This document shows positions 17,476-26,895 of a DNA stretch of 64,000 bases, in pieces. The notes below the pieces were generated by a model. That model was given only the letters and a program-made list of their open reading frames with translations, was not told the DNA's origin and ran no database searches. The translations under genes and the position numbers were made by a program. Source of the stretch: Roseibium sediminicola. Its GTDB lineage: Bacteria > Pseudomonadota > Alphaproteobacteria > Rhizobiales > Stappiaceae. Location: NCBI RefSeq assembly GCF_023156505.1, contig NZ_JALNMJ010000013.1, forward strand, positions 62,001 through 126,000, written 5' to 3'. Position 1 is the stretch's first letter. Every line of letters begins with the position of its first letter.

Positions 17476-18696
17476 TTACAGGAAACTGCTGCCGTTGGGA
17501 CCGACGGAAACGCCCAGATGATCGGCAATACTCTCGCCGATATCGGCGTAGGTCTTGCGCCCGCCGACACCGCGGCCCGCGATGCCTGGGCCTGTCGCGA
17601 TCACCGGCACATTTTCCCGGGTGTGATCGGTGCCCTTCCAGGTCGGGTCGCAGCCGTGATCCGCGGTCAGGATCAGGATATCGCCCTCGCGCATCTTTCC
17701 GACCATTTCCGGCAAGCGGCGGTCGAAATGCTCCAGGGCCGCGGCATAACCCGGCACATCGCGCCGGTGGCCATAAAGACTGTCGAAATCGATGAAATTG
17801 GCGAAGATCATGTCGCCGTCCCCGGCCAGGTCCATGGCCTCCAGCGTCTTGTCGAACAGCTGGTCATTGCCGGCGCCCTTCAGCACCTTGGCAACCCCCT
17901 GATGGGCAAAGATATCCGAGATCTTGCCGATGCCGTAGACCGTGCGGCCGGCGGCGGTCAGCCGGTCGAGCAGGGTCGGTTCCGGCGGCAGCACGGAATA
18001 ATCGCGCCGGTTTGCGGTGCGCTCGAAGGTGTCGGAACTCTCGCCGACAAAGGGGCGCGCGATCACCCGGCCAATATTATAGGGATCAGCAAGTTCGCGC
18101 GTGATCTCGCAGAGCTCATAGAGCTTGTCGAGGCCGTAATGCTCTTCATGCGCGGCGATCTGGATGACCGAATCCGCCGAGGTGTAGAAGATCGGCTTGC
18201 CGGTTCTCACATGTTCCTCGCCCAGTTCGGCGATGATCACCGTTCCAGAGGCATGTTTGTTGCCGAGAACGCCGTCGAGGCCGGCCTTTTCGCTGATCTT
18301 CGCGATCAGCTCGTCCGGAAAGGTCGGAATGGTCTCGGGGAAATAACCCCAGTCGAAGCGCACCGGCACACCGGCGATTTCCCAATGGCCGGACGGCGTG
18401 TCCTTGCCGTTGGAAACCTCTGCCGCATAGCCCCAGAGGCCTGCCGGTTCGCCCGCAAAATCCAGCCCAGGCACATCCCTGCCCGTCGACAGCTTGCCGG
18501 CGGCGCCGAGGCCGAGCCGGTCCATGTTGGGCACATGCAAGGGGCCGCTGCGCAGACCGTCCTTATCACCTTCGCCGTTTGCGCAGCGCGCCGCGATATG
18601 GCCCAGGGTGTCGGACCCGGCATCGCCGAAATCGGCCGCATCCGCGGCGCCGCCAATGCCGAAACTGTCCAGAACGCACAGAATTGCACGAGGCAT
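17476..18696 (-). CDS. deoB: Phosphopentomutase
   Basis: Converts ribose-1-P and deoxyribose-1-P, the products of nucleoside phosphorolysis, to the 5-phosphates. It has 406 residues and belongs to the alkaline-phosphatase-fold metalloenzymes. The N-terminal [13 protein letters not shown] provides the metal Asp, [11 protein letters not shown] the phosphorylated Thr, SGHWEIAGV follows, and the C-terminal [19 protein letters not shown] supplies the second metal site. Several in-frame ATGs exist upstream; 18696 is preceded by GAGGAG at six bases. It sits between deoA and add in the operon. Confidence 0.95.
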   Translation of the reverse strand: MPRAILCVLDSFGIGGAADAADFGDAGSDTLGHIAARCANGEGDKDGLRSGPLHVPNMDRLGLGAAGKLSTGRDVPGLDFAGEPAGLWGYAAEVSNGKDTPSGHWEIAGVPVRFDWGYFPETIPTFPDELIAKISEKAGLDGVLGNKHASGTVIIAELGEEHVRTGKPIFYTSADSVIQIAAHEEHYGLDKLYELCEITRELADPYNIGRVIARPFVGESSDTFERTANRRDYSVLPPEPTLLDRLTAAGRTVYGIGKISDIFAHQGVAKVLKGAGNDQLFDKTLEAMDLAGDGDMIFANFIDFDSLYGHRRDVPGYAAALEHFDRRLPEMVGKMREGDILILTADHGCDPTWKGTDHTRENVPVIATGPGIAGRGVGGRKTYADIGESIADHLGVSVGPNGSSFL

Positions 18697-18779
18697 GGGC
18701 ATCTCCTCATTTGTCATTGCCGGTTCCACCCGAACCGGAGGGACGCCGTGAGCCGTTGCTCCCGGCGTTTGTCTTTCGC

Positions 18780-20096
18780 TTACGGCGCGATCCGGTCCAC
18801 CACGCTCGGCCGGTCCTGAACGTCCGCGGCCAGACCGACCGTATAGGCCTTGCGCAGGGCAATCGCGGCTTCTTCCGCGTCCGCCTCGGTTTTCGCATGA
18901 ACGATGGCAAGCGGCGCATCGGCATCAACCGTGTTGCCGACACCGGCCAGATCGGTGAGGCCAACAGACGGATCGATGACATCGGCGGCCGCCCGGCGGC
19001 CGCCGCCAAGGGCCACCACCGCGACACCAACCGCACGGGCGTCGACGCCGGTGACGACACCGTCCTGCTCCGCATAGACGGGAGCCTGGACCGGTGCCTT
19101 GGCGAGATAGAGTTCGCTCTTTTCCATGAAGTCGGCCGGGCCACCGAGGGCGTGCACCATCTGGGCGAATTTCTCAGCCGCCTTGCCGCTCTGGAACGCT
19201 TCGCGCATCATTTCCATGCCTGTGTCCGCCGTTGCGGCAATGCCGCCGGAGGCGAGCAGCTCACCACCCTGTGCCACGGTGACATCCCAGAGACGGTTGT
19301 CGATGGCGGTGCCCTTCAGGAAATTGACGGCGTTCTGCATTTCAACGGCATTACCGGCGGCAGACGCCAGCGGTTCATTCATGTCGGTCAGGAGCGCGGT
19401 GGTCATCAGACCGGCGCCATTGGCAACCAGCACCAGGCTTTCGGCAAGTGCCCGGGCCTCTTCAAGCGTGCCCATGAAAGCGCCCGTGCCCCATTTGACG
19501 TCGAGCACCAGGCCCTGAAGACCGGCGGCCAGCTTCTTCGACAGGATCGAGGCGGTGATGAGATCGATGCTCTCCACCGTGCCGGTCACGTCGCGAATGG
19601 CATAAAAGCGCTTGTCGGCGGGCGCCAGATTGCCGGTCTGGCCAATGACGGCGCAGCCGATTTCCTTGACGACCTTCTTGAACAGGATGTTGTCCGGCTG
19701 GGTCTGATAGCCCGGAATGCTGTCGAACTTGTCAAGCGTGCCGCCGGTATGGCCAAGACCACGGCCGGAGATCATCGGCACGGCCGCGCCGCAGGCGGCG
19801 AGCGCCGGGGCCAGCATCAGCGAGACATTGTCGCCAACCCCGCCGGTAGAGTGTTTGTCCAGAATCGGCGCGTCGATGCCCGTCCAGTCCATGACATCGC
19901 CGCTGTCGCGCATGGCCAGCGTCAGGGCGACACGTTCGTCGACGGTCAGCCCCTTGAAAAAGACCGCCATGGCGAGCGCGGCGACCTGGCCTTCGGTGAC
20001 AGAACCGTCTGCGAGACCTTTCACGAAAAAAGCGATTTCCTCCGCGTCGAGCGTGCCCCCGTCGCGTTTCTTTCTGATGAGTTCCTGCGGCAGCAT
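18780..20096 (-). CDS. deoA: Thymidine phosphorylase
   Basis: Phosphorolysis of thymidine and deoxyuridine to base and deoxyribose-1-P. It has 438 residues, the usual size. The N-terminal helical domain contains [20 protein letters not shown], the phosphate-binding signature is [13 protein letters not shown], and the pyrimidine-binding region [14 protein letters not shown] is intact. It lies 24 bp after deoC and 83 bp before deoB. A uridine phosphorylase gene is not present in this operon, so pyrimidine ribonucleosides may need another enzyme or may be weak substrates of this one. Confidence 0.95.
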   Translation of the reverse strand: MLPQELIRKKRDGGTLDAEEIAFFVKGLADGSVTEGQVAALAMAVFFKGLTVDERVALTLAMRDSGDVMDWTGIDAPILDKHSTGGVGDNVSLMLAPALAACGAAVPMISGRGLGHTGGTLDKFDSIPGYQTQPDNILFKKVVKEIGCAVIGQTGNLAPADKRFYAIRDVTGTVESIDLITASILSKKLAAGLQGLVLDVKWGTGAFMGTLEEARALAESLVLVANGAGLMTTALLTDMNEPLASAAGNAVEMQNAVNFLKGTAIDNRLWDVTVAQGGELLASGGIAATADTGMEMMREAFQSGKAAEKFAQMVHALGGPADFMEKSELYLAKAPVQAPVYAEQDGVVTGVDARAVGVAVVALGGGRRAAADVIDPSVGLTDLAGVGNTVDADAPLAIVHAKTEADAEEAAIALRKAYTVGLAADVQDRPSVVDRIAP

Positions 20097-20120
20097 TTTG
20101 TTGTCCTTCTTGAAGCCGTC

Positions 20121-20903
20121 TCAGTAGCCGTGATGGGAATGGTCGACGATTTCCTGGCCCTCGATGGTGGAAACCAGGTCGTCCAAGAGACCGCTCGCGC
20201 CAAAGCGGAACGTGTGCGAGGAAACCCAGTTCTGACCCATGATCTTGTCAGCCAGCGCCAGATAGGCCGCTGCGTCTTCGGTGGTCCTGATGCCGCCGGC
20301 CGGCTTGAAGCCGATGACGCGCTCGGCGTCGTCGCGGCGGGCCTCTTCGATGGCAGTCAGCATGATTTCGGCCGCTTCCAGCGTCGCGTTGACCGGGACC
20401 TTGCCTGTGGAGGTCTTGATGAAATCCGCGCCCGCGCCAATGGCCACATTGGACGCCGCGTGGATCAGCAGCGGATCCTTGATCTCGCCGGTTTCCAGGA
20501 TGACCTTCAGGATCGCCGGTTCCGGGATGGCCGCCTTGACGCGGATGATCTGTTCTTCGGCAAAGCCCTTGCGGCCGTCGCAAAAGGCCTTGTAGGGCAT
20601 CACCAGATCGATCTCGTCGGCACCGTCGGCCAGTGCCTGCTTGGTTTCGGCAATCACCGCGTCGGTGTCTTCGCCGCCGTCCGGAAAGTTGACCACGGTG
20701 GCGACCTTGACGCCGGTGCCGGTCAGTTCCTTCGCGGCCTGGGCGACGAAGCGCGGCCAGACGCAGACAGCGGCGACAGCACCATGCGCATTGACCGTGC
20801 GCCCGGTCAGCTTGGTGATGTCTTCAGCCGTGCAATCGTCATTCAGGTTGGTCAGGTCAACGAGCCCGAGGGCCCGAATGGCAATTTCGATCATGTCGCT
20901 CAT
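20121..20903 (-). CDS. deoC: Deoxyribose-phosphate aldolase
   Basis: Class I aldolase cleaving deoxyribose-5-P to glyceraldehyde-3-P and acetaldehyde. It has 260 residues. The catalytic Lys is in FIKTSTGKVP, and the N-terminal LVDLTNLNDDC and GFKPAGGIRT (second Lys) are typical. ATG 20903 follows GAAGGAG and overlaps the phosphorylase stop by four bases (ATGA), implying translational coupling; the open frame continues upstream but only as an out-of-frame reading of the neighbour. Acetaldehyde produced here could end up as acetyl-CoA for the Pta-AckA module nearby. Confidence 0.95.
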   Translation of the reverse strand: MSDMIEIAIRALGLVDLTNLNDDCTAEDITKLTGRTVNAHGAVAAVCVWPRFVAQAAKELTGTGVKVATVVNFPDGGEDTDAVIAETKQALADGADEIDLVMPYKAFCDGRKGFAEEQIIRVKAAIPEPAILKVILETGEIKDPLLIHAASNVAIGAGADFIKTSTGKVPVNATLEAAEIMLTAIEEARRDDAERVIGFKPAGGIRTTEDAAAYLALADKIMGQNWVSSHTFRFGASGLLDDLVSTIEGQEIVDHSHHGY

Positions 20904-21709
20904 TCGCCAATCTCCTTCACAAAGGCCCGCACCAGCTCCTTCATGCGTTCCATGCCCTGAAGGGCAACCGCTTTTGTTTCGTCGTGGCTGAGAGCATGGG
21001 TCTGCATGCCCGCGCCGTAATTGGTGATGATCGACATGGCCGCCACCTTCATTCCCATGAAGCGCGCCATGATCACTTCCGGCACCGTCGACATGCCGAC
21101 GGCATCGGCGCCGAGCAGCTTGGCCATGCGGATCTCCGCCGGGGTCTCGAAGGACGGGCCGGAGAACCACATGTAGACGCCCTCGGCGACCGGATCGCCG
21201 GTTTCTTCGGCAACCTTTTTCATAGCGGCGCGCAGCTCCGGATCATAGGCGGTGCTCATGTCCAGGAACCGCTTTTCGTCTTCCTCGCCGATCAGCGGGT
21301 TCTTGCCGGACCAGTTGATATGATCTGAGATCAGCATCGGCGAGCCGGGTGCCACTTCCTCGCGCAGGGACCCTGCGGCATTGGTCGCCAGCAGGATCTC
21401 GCAGCCGAGTTCCTTCAGGGTTTCGACCGGCGTGCGCATGACGGTCGGATCGCCGCCTTCGTAGTAATGCGCGCGTCCGGACAGGATCACCACCGGAACA
21501 CCGGCCAGGGTGCCGGCGACCAGCTCGCTGGAATGGGAGGTAACGGTGGAGACCGGGAATTCGGTCAGGTGCGAATAGGGAATGCGGACGGCATCCTCGA
21601 CTTCCTCGGCCAGAGCACCGAGGCCGGAGCCGAGGATCATGCCAATCTTGTAGGAACCCTTGCGGGCTGCGCGGACAATCTCCGCGCATTCACGGCCGTA
21701 ACCACTCAT
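20900..21709 (-). CDS. Purine nucleoside phosphorylase, trimeric PNP/MTAP class
   Basis: Splits inosine, guanosine and their deoxy forms into base and (deoxy)ribose-1-P. It has 269 residues, and the sequence belongs to the low-mass trimeric class (XapA/PunA) rather than hexameric DeoD. Motifs: GMILGSGLGALAEEV, LSGRAHYYEG, ATNAAGSLREEVAPGSP, FSGPSFETPAEIRM, DAVGMSTVPEVIMAR and the base-contacting ITNYGAGM. It lies 6 bp after cdd and overlaps deoC by four bases. Confidence 0.93.
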   Translation of the reverse strand: MSGYGRECAEIVRAARKGSYKIGMILGSGLGALAEEVEDAVRIPYSHLTEFPVSTVTSHSSELVAGTLAGVPVVILSGRAHYYEGGDPTVMRTPVETLKELGCEILLATNAAGSLREEVAPGSPMLISDHINWSGKNPLIGEEDEKRFLDMSTAYDPELRAAMKKVAEETGDPVAEGVYMWFSGPSFETPAEIRMAKLLGADAVGMSTVPEVIMARFMGMKVAAMSIITNYGAGMQTHALSHDETKAVALQGMERMKELVRAFVKEIGE

Positions 21710-21715
21710 CGAGGG

Positions 21716-22114
21716 TCAGTCCTTTTTGTGTTCGAGTTCAAAAGCGGCCGGCAGCAGCTCATCCATCGAGAAGCTGCGTTTGATGCCGTTCAAATCAGCG
21801 ACATGGACAATGAGATCATCCGTGCCGAATTCCTTCAGCCTCTGGCGGCAGACGCCGCAGGGCGTGCACAGGGCAGCGTCGCCGACAACAACCGCCTCGG
21901 CAATCTCCCGGTAGCCGGCGGCGATCATGGCACTGACAGCCCCGCCTTCCGCGCAGACGCTGACCGGATAGGAAGCGTTTTCCACGTTGCAGCCGGTGAA
22001 GACCGTTCCGTCCGGCGCACGCAGAGCGGCGCCGACCAGAAAGTTGGAATATGGGGCATAGGCCCGCTTGCGGACAGTGCGAGCCGCTTCGAACAGGGCG
22101 TCCAGATCGCTCAT
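21716..22114 (-). CDS. cdd: Cytidine deaminase
   Basis: Hydrolytic deamination of cytidine and deoxycytidine to uridine forms. It has 132 residues, the length of the homotetrameric class. Zinc and catalytic residues are in SVCAEGGAVSAM (Cys-Ala-Glu) and TPCGVCRQ (Cys-x2-Cys); the N-terminal YAPYSNFLVGAAL and NVENASYP contact substrate. ATG 22114 overlaps the upstream permease stop by four bases. The longer open frame upstream is a frame-shifted reading of the permease. Confidence 0.95.
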   Translation of the reverse strand: MSDLDALFEAARTVRKRAYAPYSNFLVGAALRAPDGTVFTGCNVENASYPVSVCAEGGAVSAMIAAGYREIAEAVVVGDAALCTPCGVCRQRLKEFGTDDLIVHVADLNGIKRSFSMDELLPAAFELEHKKD

Positions 22115-23079
22115 GACCGCTCCTTCAGGTAGGGCACACCGGCCGCCTTGGGCGGGATCGCCTTGCCGATAAAGCCGGCAAGCAGGATCACGGTGAGGAC
22201 ATAAGGAAGCGCCTGGAACACCTGCAACGGCAGTTCGCCGATGACGGGGAACTCCACGCCCTGCATGCGGGTGCCGGAGGCATCCAGGAACCCGAACAGC
22301 AGGCAGGCGAACATGGCATTGACCGGCCGCCATTTGGCGAAGATCAGCGCCGCCAGCGCCATGAAGCCCTGACCGGCGGTCATGTTGACCCCGAAGCCCG
22401 AGCCAGCGGCGATGGAGAGATACGATCCGGCAAAGCCGCACAGCGCACCGCAGGCGATGACGGCGCGGTAGCGCAGCCACGTGACCGAGATGCCGGCCGT
22501 GTCGACGGCGGCCGGATTCTCACCAACGGCTCTGAGACGCAGGCCGAAGCGGCTGCGGAACAGCACCCACCAGGTCAGCGGCACCGCCAGGAACGCGCAA
22601 TAGACCAGGAGATTGTGGCCCGAAAGGAGTTCGCTGTAGAGCGGACCGATCACGGGCACGTCGCGGAGCTGTTCGGCAAAGGGCCAGACGATTTCCCGGA
22701 AGCGTCCGCCTTCGGGCAGAGACGGTGTGCGCCCGCCCTGGCGGAACCAGGTCTGACCGAGCAGAGCCGTCAGGCCGGCGGCGAGGAAGTTGATGGCGAC
22801 GCCCGAGACGATCTGGTTGCCGCGGTTGGTGATCGAGGCAAATCCGTGCAACAGGCCGAGGCCGATGGAGACCGCGATGCCCGCCAGCAGACCAAGCCAG
22901 GCATTGGCGGTGAGATAGGCCACCGCGCCGGCACCGAAGGCGGCCCCGAGCATCTTGCCTTCCAGGCCGATATCGACCACGCCGGAGCGTTCCGAGTATA
23001 GCCCGGCAAGACAGGCGAGCAGCAGCGGGGTCGACACGCGGACGGTGGAGTCGAGAATGAGGATGATGCTTTCAAACAT
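22111..23079 (-). CDS. Nucleoside ABC transporter permease, second subunit
   Basis: A 322-residue inner-membrane permease of the BPD_transp_2 family (NupQ/RnsD-like) with about eight to ten hydrophobic helices. Typical segments: GLYSERSGVVDIGLEGKMLG, GNQIVSGVAINFLAAGL and VGENPAAVDTAGI, the EAA-like coupling region. ATG 23079 has GGAGG seven bases upstream; the ATG two codons earlier (23085) is too close to it but would overlap the previous stop. With the larger permease, the ATPase and the BMP proteins it forms a complete nucleoside importer. Confidence 0.9.
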   Translation of the reverse strand: MFESIILILDSTVRVSTPLLLACLAGLYSERSGVVDIGLEGKMLGAAFGAGAVAYLTANAWLGLLAGIAVSIGLGLLHGFASITNRGNQIVSGVAINFLAAGLTALLGQTWFRQGGRTPSLPEGGRFREIVWPFAEQLRDVPVIGPLYSELLSGHNLLVYCAFLAVPLTWWVLFRSRFGLRLRAVGENPAAVDTAGISVTWLRYRAVIACGALCGFAGSYLSIAAGSGFGVNMTAGQGFMALAALIFAKWRPVNAMFACLLFGFLDASGTRMQGVEFPVIGELPLQVFQALPYVLTVILLAGFIGKAIPPKAAGVPYLKERS

Positions 23080-23081
23080 GA

Positions 23082-24188
23082 TCATGCCTCCTTCGCGGCA
23101 AGGGCCCGGGAGGGCGTGAACAGTCGTACGATCGTCGGCCGGAACATGTGTTCCAGCGCGCCGGCGAAGAGGATCACCAGACCCTGAATGACGATGATCA
23201 TGTCGCGGGTGATGTTCGGCATTTCAAACGAGAGTTCCGCGCCGCCCTGATAGAGCATGCCGAACAGGATCGAGGCGAGAATGATGCCGACCGGATGGGC
23301 CCGGCCCATCAGCGCAACCGCGATGCCGACAAAGCCGTAGCCGGTGACGAAGTCGATCAAAAGCCGGTGCTGGGAGCCCATGATCTCGTTGATCGCCATC
23401 ATGCCGGCAAGACCGCCGGAAATCAGCATGGTGATGATGATGGTACGCACCGGCGAGATACCCGCATAGACGGCGGCCGTCGCATTGGCGCCGAAGGAGC
23501 GGATCTCGTAGCCGAGCTTTGTGCGCCAGATCAGCAACCAGACCAGCACGCAGGCCGCCAGCGCCACGAAAAGCGACAGGTTGACCGGCGCGTAGCCGAA
23601 GCCGAAGGACGGGAACAGGTCATTGAGGAACGGCAGGCGGCCGGCTTCCTCGAAGGTCCGCGTCTCGGGCTGCATCGATCCCGGCTTTTTCAGCACGTTG
23701 GCCAGCAGATACACCATCAGGGAAAACGAGATGTAGTTGAACATGATTGTGGTGATGACCACATGGCTGCCGCGCTTGGCCTGCAGCCAGGCCGGGATGA
23801 ACGCCCAGGCCGCACCGGCCACCGCGGATCCGACGATCGCGAAGGGCAGGATCACGTACCAGGGCACGTATTGATCAAGTGCAAGGCAGGCAAAGGCGAC
23901 GCCGAGCCCGCCGATATAGGCCTGGCCTTCACCGCCGATGTTGAAAAGCCCGGCATGGAAGGCGACCGCCACGGCCAGCCCCGTGAAGATGAAGTTGGTG
24001 GCGTAGAACAGGGTGAAGCCGAAGCCTTCGGCATATCCGACCGAGCCCCAGATCAGGACCTTGACGGCATCGAGCGGGTTTTCCCCGATCAGGATCACCA
24101 CCAGGCCGGACACCAGGAAGGCGGCAACCAGGTTCAAAAACGGTATCAGGCCGTAATCGACCCAGCGTGGAAGCTGACCGGCGCTCAT
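23082..24188 (-). CDS. Nucleoside ABC transporter permease, first subunit
   Basis: A 368-residue permease (NupP/RnsC-like). It shows FHAGLFNIGGEGQAYIGGLG, the conserved N-terminal coupling motif of this group, followed by KRGSHVVITTIMFNYIS and SFGANATAAVYAGISP. About ten membrane helices are visible. It overlaps the ATPase gene by four bases (ATGA) at its start and abuts the smaller permease at its end, so the three transporter genes are translationally coupled. Confidence 0.9.
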   Translation of the reverse strand: MSAGQLPRWVDYGLIPFLNLVAAFLVSGLVVILIGENPLDAVKVLIWGSVGYAEGFGFTLFYATNFIFTGLAVAVAFHAGLFNIGGEGQAYIGGLGVAFACLALDQYVPWYVILPFAIVGSAVAGAAWAFIPAWLQAKRGSHVVITTIMFNYISFSLMVYLLANVLKKPGSMQPETRTFEEAGRLPFLNDLFPSFGFGYAPVNLSLFVALAACVLVWLLIWRTKLGYEIRSFGANATAAVYAGISPVRTIIITMLISGGLAGMMAINEIMGSQHRLLIDFVTGYGFVGIAVALMGRAHPVGIILASILFGMLYQGGAELSFEMPNITRDMIIVIQGLVILFAGALEHMFRPTIVRLFTPSRALAAKEA

Positions 24189-25741
24189 CGGGCCCCTCCC
24201 TCAGCGGCATTCTTGTTGTTGTCTTCGACACCGGCCATCAAGAGACCGAGTTCGCCCTCTTCGGCATTGGCGCCGCGCTCGCCGACGATGCGACCGTCGA
24301 ACATGACCAGCACCCGGTCGGACAGGGCCCGGATCTCGTCCAGCTCGACCGAGACCAGCAGGATGCCCTTGCCCTCGTCGCGCAATTCGACGATGCGGCG
24401 GTGAATGAACTCGATCGCGCCGATATCGACGCCGCGGGTCGGCTGGCCGACCAGCAGCACTTCCGGATCGCGCTCGATCTCGCGGGCAAGCACGATCTTC
24501 TGCTGGTTGCCGCCCGAGAAATTCGCGGTCTTCAGCATCGGGCTCGGCGGCCTGATGTCGTATTTCTCGATCTCGGCAACCGCGTTTTTCCTGATCGCGG
24601 CAAGGTCCATCAGCCAGCCTTTGGAATAGGCCGGATCACGGTGATAGCCGAGAATGGAGTTCTCGTATTCGGCAAAGCTGTTGATCAGGCCCATGCGGTG
24701 CCGGTCTTCCGGCACGTGGCCCATGTTCTTGGCGCGCATGTCGGCGGCATCGAGCGTGCTGGTGCCAAGATCAATGGTCTCGCCGTTGATCTTGAGCGTG
24801 CCCTTTGTCGCGCGGCGAATGCCGGAGAGTGTTTCGAGCAGCTCCGACTGGCCGTTGCCGGAGACCCCGGCAATGCCGACGATCTCGCCGGCACGCACGT
24901 TGAAGGACACATCCTTGACCACCTGGACGCCCCGGCTGTCGGTCACCGTCAGGTTCTCGACCTCCATCACCGGCGCCTTGGCCTCGGCGGGTTTCTTGTC
25001 GACCCTGAGGAGAACGCTGCGGCCGACCATCAATTCGGCGAGCTCTTCCATCGAGGTGTTTTTGGTTTCGCGCGTCGCCACCATCTCGCCGCGGCGCATG
25101 ACGGAGACCGTGTCGGTCGCCGCCATGATTTCGCGCAGCTTGTGGGTGATCAGGAGGACCGTCTTGCCTTCGTTTTTCAGGACCTCGAGGATCTTGAAAA
25201 GGTGATCGGCTTCCGCTGGGGTCAGCACGCCGGTGGGTTCGTCCAGGATCAGCACCTCGGCGCTGCGGTAGAGCGCTTTCAGGATTTCCACGCGCTGCTG
25301 CAGGCCGACGGGAAGGTCCTGGATCAGCGCGTCCGGGTCGACGCGCAGCTCGTATTCCTCTTCCAGCCGCTTCAGCTCGGTGCGCGCCCGCGCAAGCCCG
25401 CCGGAGAGCATCTGGCTGTCTTCCGCGCCCAGCACCACGTTCTCCAGCACGGAGAAATTGTCGACCAGCATGAAGTGCTGGTGCACCATGCCGATGCCGA
25501 GGCCGATGGCAGCCTTGGAATCGGGAATGATCACCTTGTTTCCATTGACAAGGATGTCGCCGTCGTCGGCCTGGTAAAAGCCGTAGAGGATCGACATCAG
25601 GGTCGACTTGCCGGCGCCGTTCTCGCCGATGATCCCGTGAATGGACCCTTTTCCGACAACAAGGTCGATGTCCTTGTTGGCGTGAACCGATCCGAAGCGC
25701 TTGTTGATCTTGCGCAGTTCAATTGCCGGCGTGTCGCTCAT
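24185..25741 (-). CDS. Nucleoside ABC transporter ATP-binding protein with two ABC domains
   Basis: A 518-residue fused dimeric ATPase of the RbsA/NupO/RnsB type. First domain: Walker A GENGAGKST, signature region LPVGLQQRVEI, Walker B LILDEPTG. Second domain: degenerate Walker A GVSGNGQSE, signature SGGNQQK, and a Walker B in which the catalytic position reads VGQPTRG, as is usual in this class. So only one of the two ATP sites is canonical. The frame is open further upstream, but ATG 25741 follows GGGAG and matches family starts. Confidence 0.93.
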   Translation of the reverse strand: MSDTPAIELRKINKRFGSVHANKDIDLVVGKGSIHGIIGENGAGKSTLMSILYGFYQADDGDILVNGNKVIIPDSKAAIGLGIGMVHQHFMLVDNFSVLENVVLGAEDSQMLSGGLARARTELKRLEEEYELRVDPDALIQDLPVGLQQRVEILKALYRSAEVLILDEPTGVLTPAEADHLFKILEVLKNEGKTVLLITHKLREIMAATDTVSVMRRGEMVATRETKNTSMEELAELMVGRSVLLRVDKKPAEAKAPVMEVENLTVTDSRGVQVVKDVSFNVRAGEIVGIAGVSGNGQSELLETLSGIRRATKGTLKINGETIDLGTSTLDAADMRAKNMGHVPEDRHRMGLINSFAEYENSILGYHRDPAYSKGWLMDLAAIRKNAVAEIEKYDIRPPSPMLKTANFSGGNQQKIVLAREIERDPEVLLVGQPTRGVDIGAIEFIHRRIVELRDEGKGILLVSVELDEIRALSDRVLVMFDGRIVGERGANAEEGELGLLMAGVEDNNKNAAEGGAR

Positions 25742-25810
25742 GCGCTCCCCCAGGCCTGACTGTTCTTGCGTGTCATTATTGTTGCCCCTTGGTCGATGCC
25801 GTGCCGTCGG

Positions 25811-25834
25811 CCTGTCCTGATCAGAAAGGACAGG
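25811..25834 (-). other. RNA hairpin enclosing the stop codon of the first BMP gene
   Basis: Read on the minus strand, CCTGTCC and GGACAGG form a perfect 7-bp stem around a 10-base loop that contains the TGA stop of the binding-protein gene. There is no U-tract, so it looks more like a processing or stabilising hairpin than a terminator. Confidence 0.55.
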
Positions 25835-26816
25835 CACCTTCGGTAACAACATCATGAACCTTGATGGTTCCCGCGGAGATCCCGGCAACTGCCGTCTCCG
25901 CGGCTGCTTTCATCTCCCCGGTGATGAGGTCCTTGTTGTTGTCGTCAAGGACCCAGTCCATGCCCCCCTCGGCGAGCCCCAGCACCTGAATGCCTGGCTC
26001 GAACTTGCCGTTCGCCGCAGACTGGAAACTGTCAAAAACCGCGTTGTCGACGCGTTTGCGGATCGAGGTCAGCACCTGGCCCGGATGCAGGCCGTTCTGA
26101 TTGCTGTCCGTGCCCATGCCAAGCACACCCGCGTCGGCCGCCGCCTGCAGCACGCCAATGCCCGTGCCGCCGGCCGCCTGGAGGACGACATCCGCGCCGC
26201 GACGGATCTGGCCCCGTGCCAGCTCGCCGCCACGCACCGGGTTGGCAAAGGCCGCCGGCGTGTCACCGGTCATGTTGAACAGGACCTTGATGTCCGGATT
26301 GGCTGCCAGCGCGCCCTGCTTGTAGCCGCACAGGAAGCGCTGGATGATCGGGATATCCATTCCGCCGACAAAGCCCACCGTGCCGGACTTGGACGCCATG
26401 GCCGCCAGCAGGCCGCCGACATAGGCGCCCTCATGTTCCTTGAAGACGTAGGAACGCACGTTCGGCTGATCGACGACCATGTCGACAATCGCAAAATCGG
26501 TCTCCGGAAATTCCGGAGCGACCTGTCCCAATGCATTGGCCTGGTTGAAGCCGATAGCCACCACCGGCGCATTGCCGCGCGAGGCGAAATTGCGCAGGGC
26601 CTGCAGGCTCTGGGCGTCCCGTTCCAGGGTAAATTCGTCGACCTTGCCGCCGGTTTCCTCCTGAAAGCGCGTGACACCGTTAAAAGCGCTCTCGTTGAAG
26701 GAGCCGTCGAACTTGCCGCCGACAGAATAGACGATGGCCGGATCCGCGGATGCGGTTCCGGTGCCGAGTACCGCCGCAAACACGGCAGCAGATAGCAATG
26801 ACTTGAAGCGGATCAT
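25821..26816 (-). CDS. BMP-family nucleoside-binding lipoprotein-like protein, copy 1 (operon-distal)
   Basis: A 331-residue periplasmic substrate-binding protein of the BMP/PnrA family. It has a signal peptide ending TASA (about residue 24), the binding region GGKFDGSFNESAFNG, GFVGGMDIPIIQRF, AAGGTGIGVLQAAADAG, DSNQNG and a C-terminal Cys (ACPF). It lacks a lipobox Cys and so is a soluble periplasmic protein. It is closely similar along its whole length to the protein at 26896-27897, so the two are tandem duplicates. It would deliver nucleosides to the ABC transporter encoded next. Confidence 0.9.
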   Translation of the reverse strand: MIRFKSLLSAAVFAAVLGTGTASADPAIVYSVGGKFDGSFNESAFNGVTRFQEETGGKVDEFTLERDAQSLQALRNFASRGNAPVVAIGFNQANALGQVAPEFPETDFAIVDMVVDQPNVRSYVFKEHEGAYVGGLLAAMASKSGTVGFVGGMDIPIIQRFLCGYKQGALAANPDIKVLFNMTGDTPAAFANPVRGGELARGQIRRGADVVLQAAGGTGIGVLQAAADAGVLGMGTDSNQNGLHPGQVLTSIRKRVDNAVFDSFQSAANGKFEPGIQVLGLAEGGMDWVLDDNNKDLITGEMKAAAETAVAGISAGTIKVHDVVTEGACPF

Positions 26817-26855
26817 GGCGTGCCCCGCGGAATGGCTGGCGGAAGGGTCTGGGAA

Positions 26856-26885
26856 GAACCTCCGCGCCCATGGGCGCGGAGGTTC
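26856..26885 (-). other. Perfect 30-bp palindrome between the two BMP genes
   Basis: GAACCTCCGCGCCCA followed directly by its exact complement gives a 15-bp perfect stem. It lies 10 bp after the stop of the upstream binding-protein gene (27897-26896) and before the second. There is no U-tract. Such hairpins after the first binding-protein gene in ABC operons commonly protect the upstream mRNA and raise its level relative to the distal genes; this role is inferred. Confidence 0.85.
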
Positions 26886-26895
26886 GAAAGGTGGA

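Noticed and set aside
18579..20960. A 793-codon open frame on the plus strand opposite deoB, deoA and deoC.
   Set aside because: It is a reading-frame shadow of high-GC genes on the other strand: composition is rich in Arg, Gly, His and Asp without motifs, while the minus strand carries intact, recognisable enzymes.
24167..25759. A 530-codon plus-strand open frame opposite the ABC ATPase gene.
   Set aside because: The minus-strand ATPase has all its motifs and family length; the plus frame has none and is an antisense shadow.
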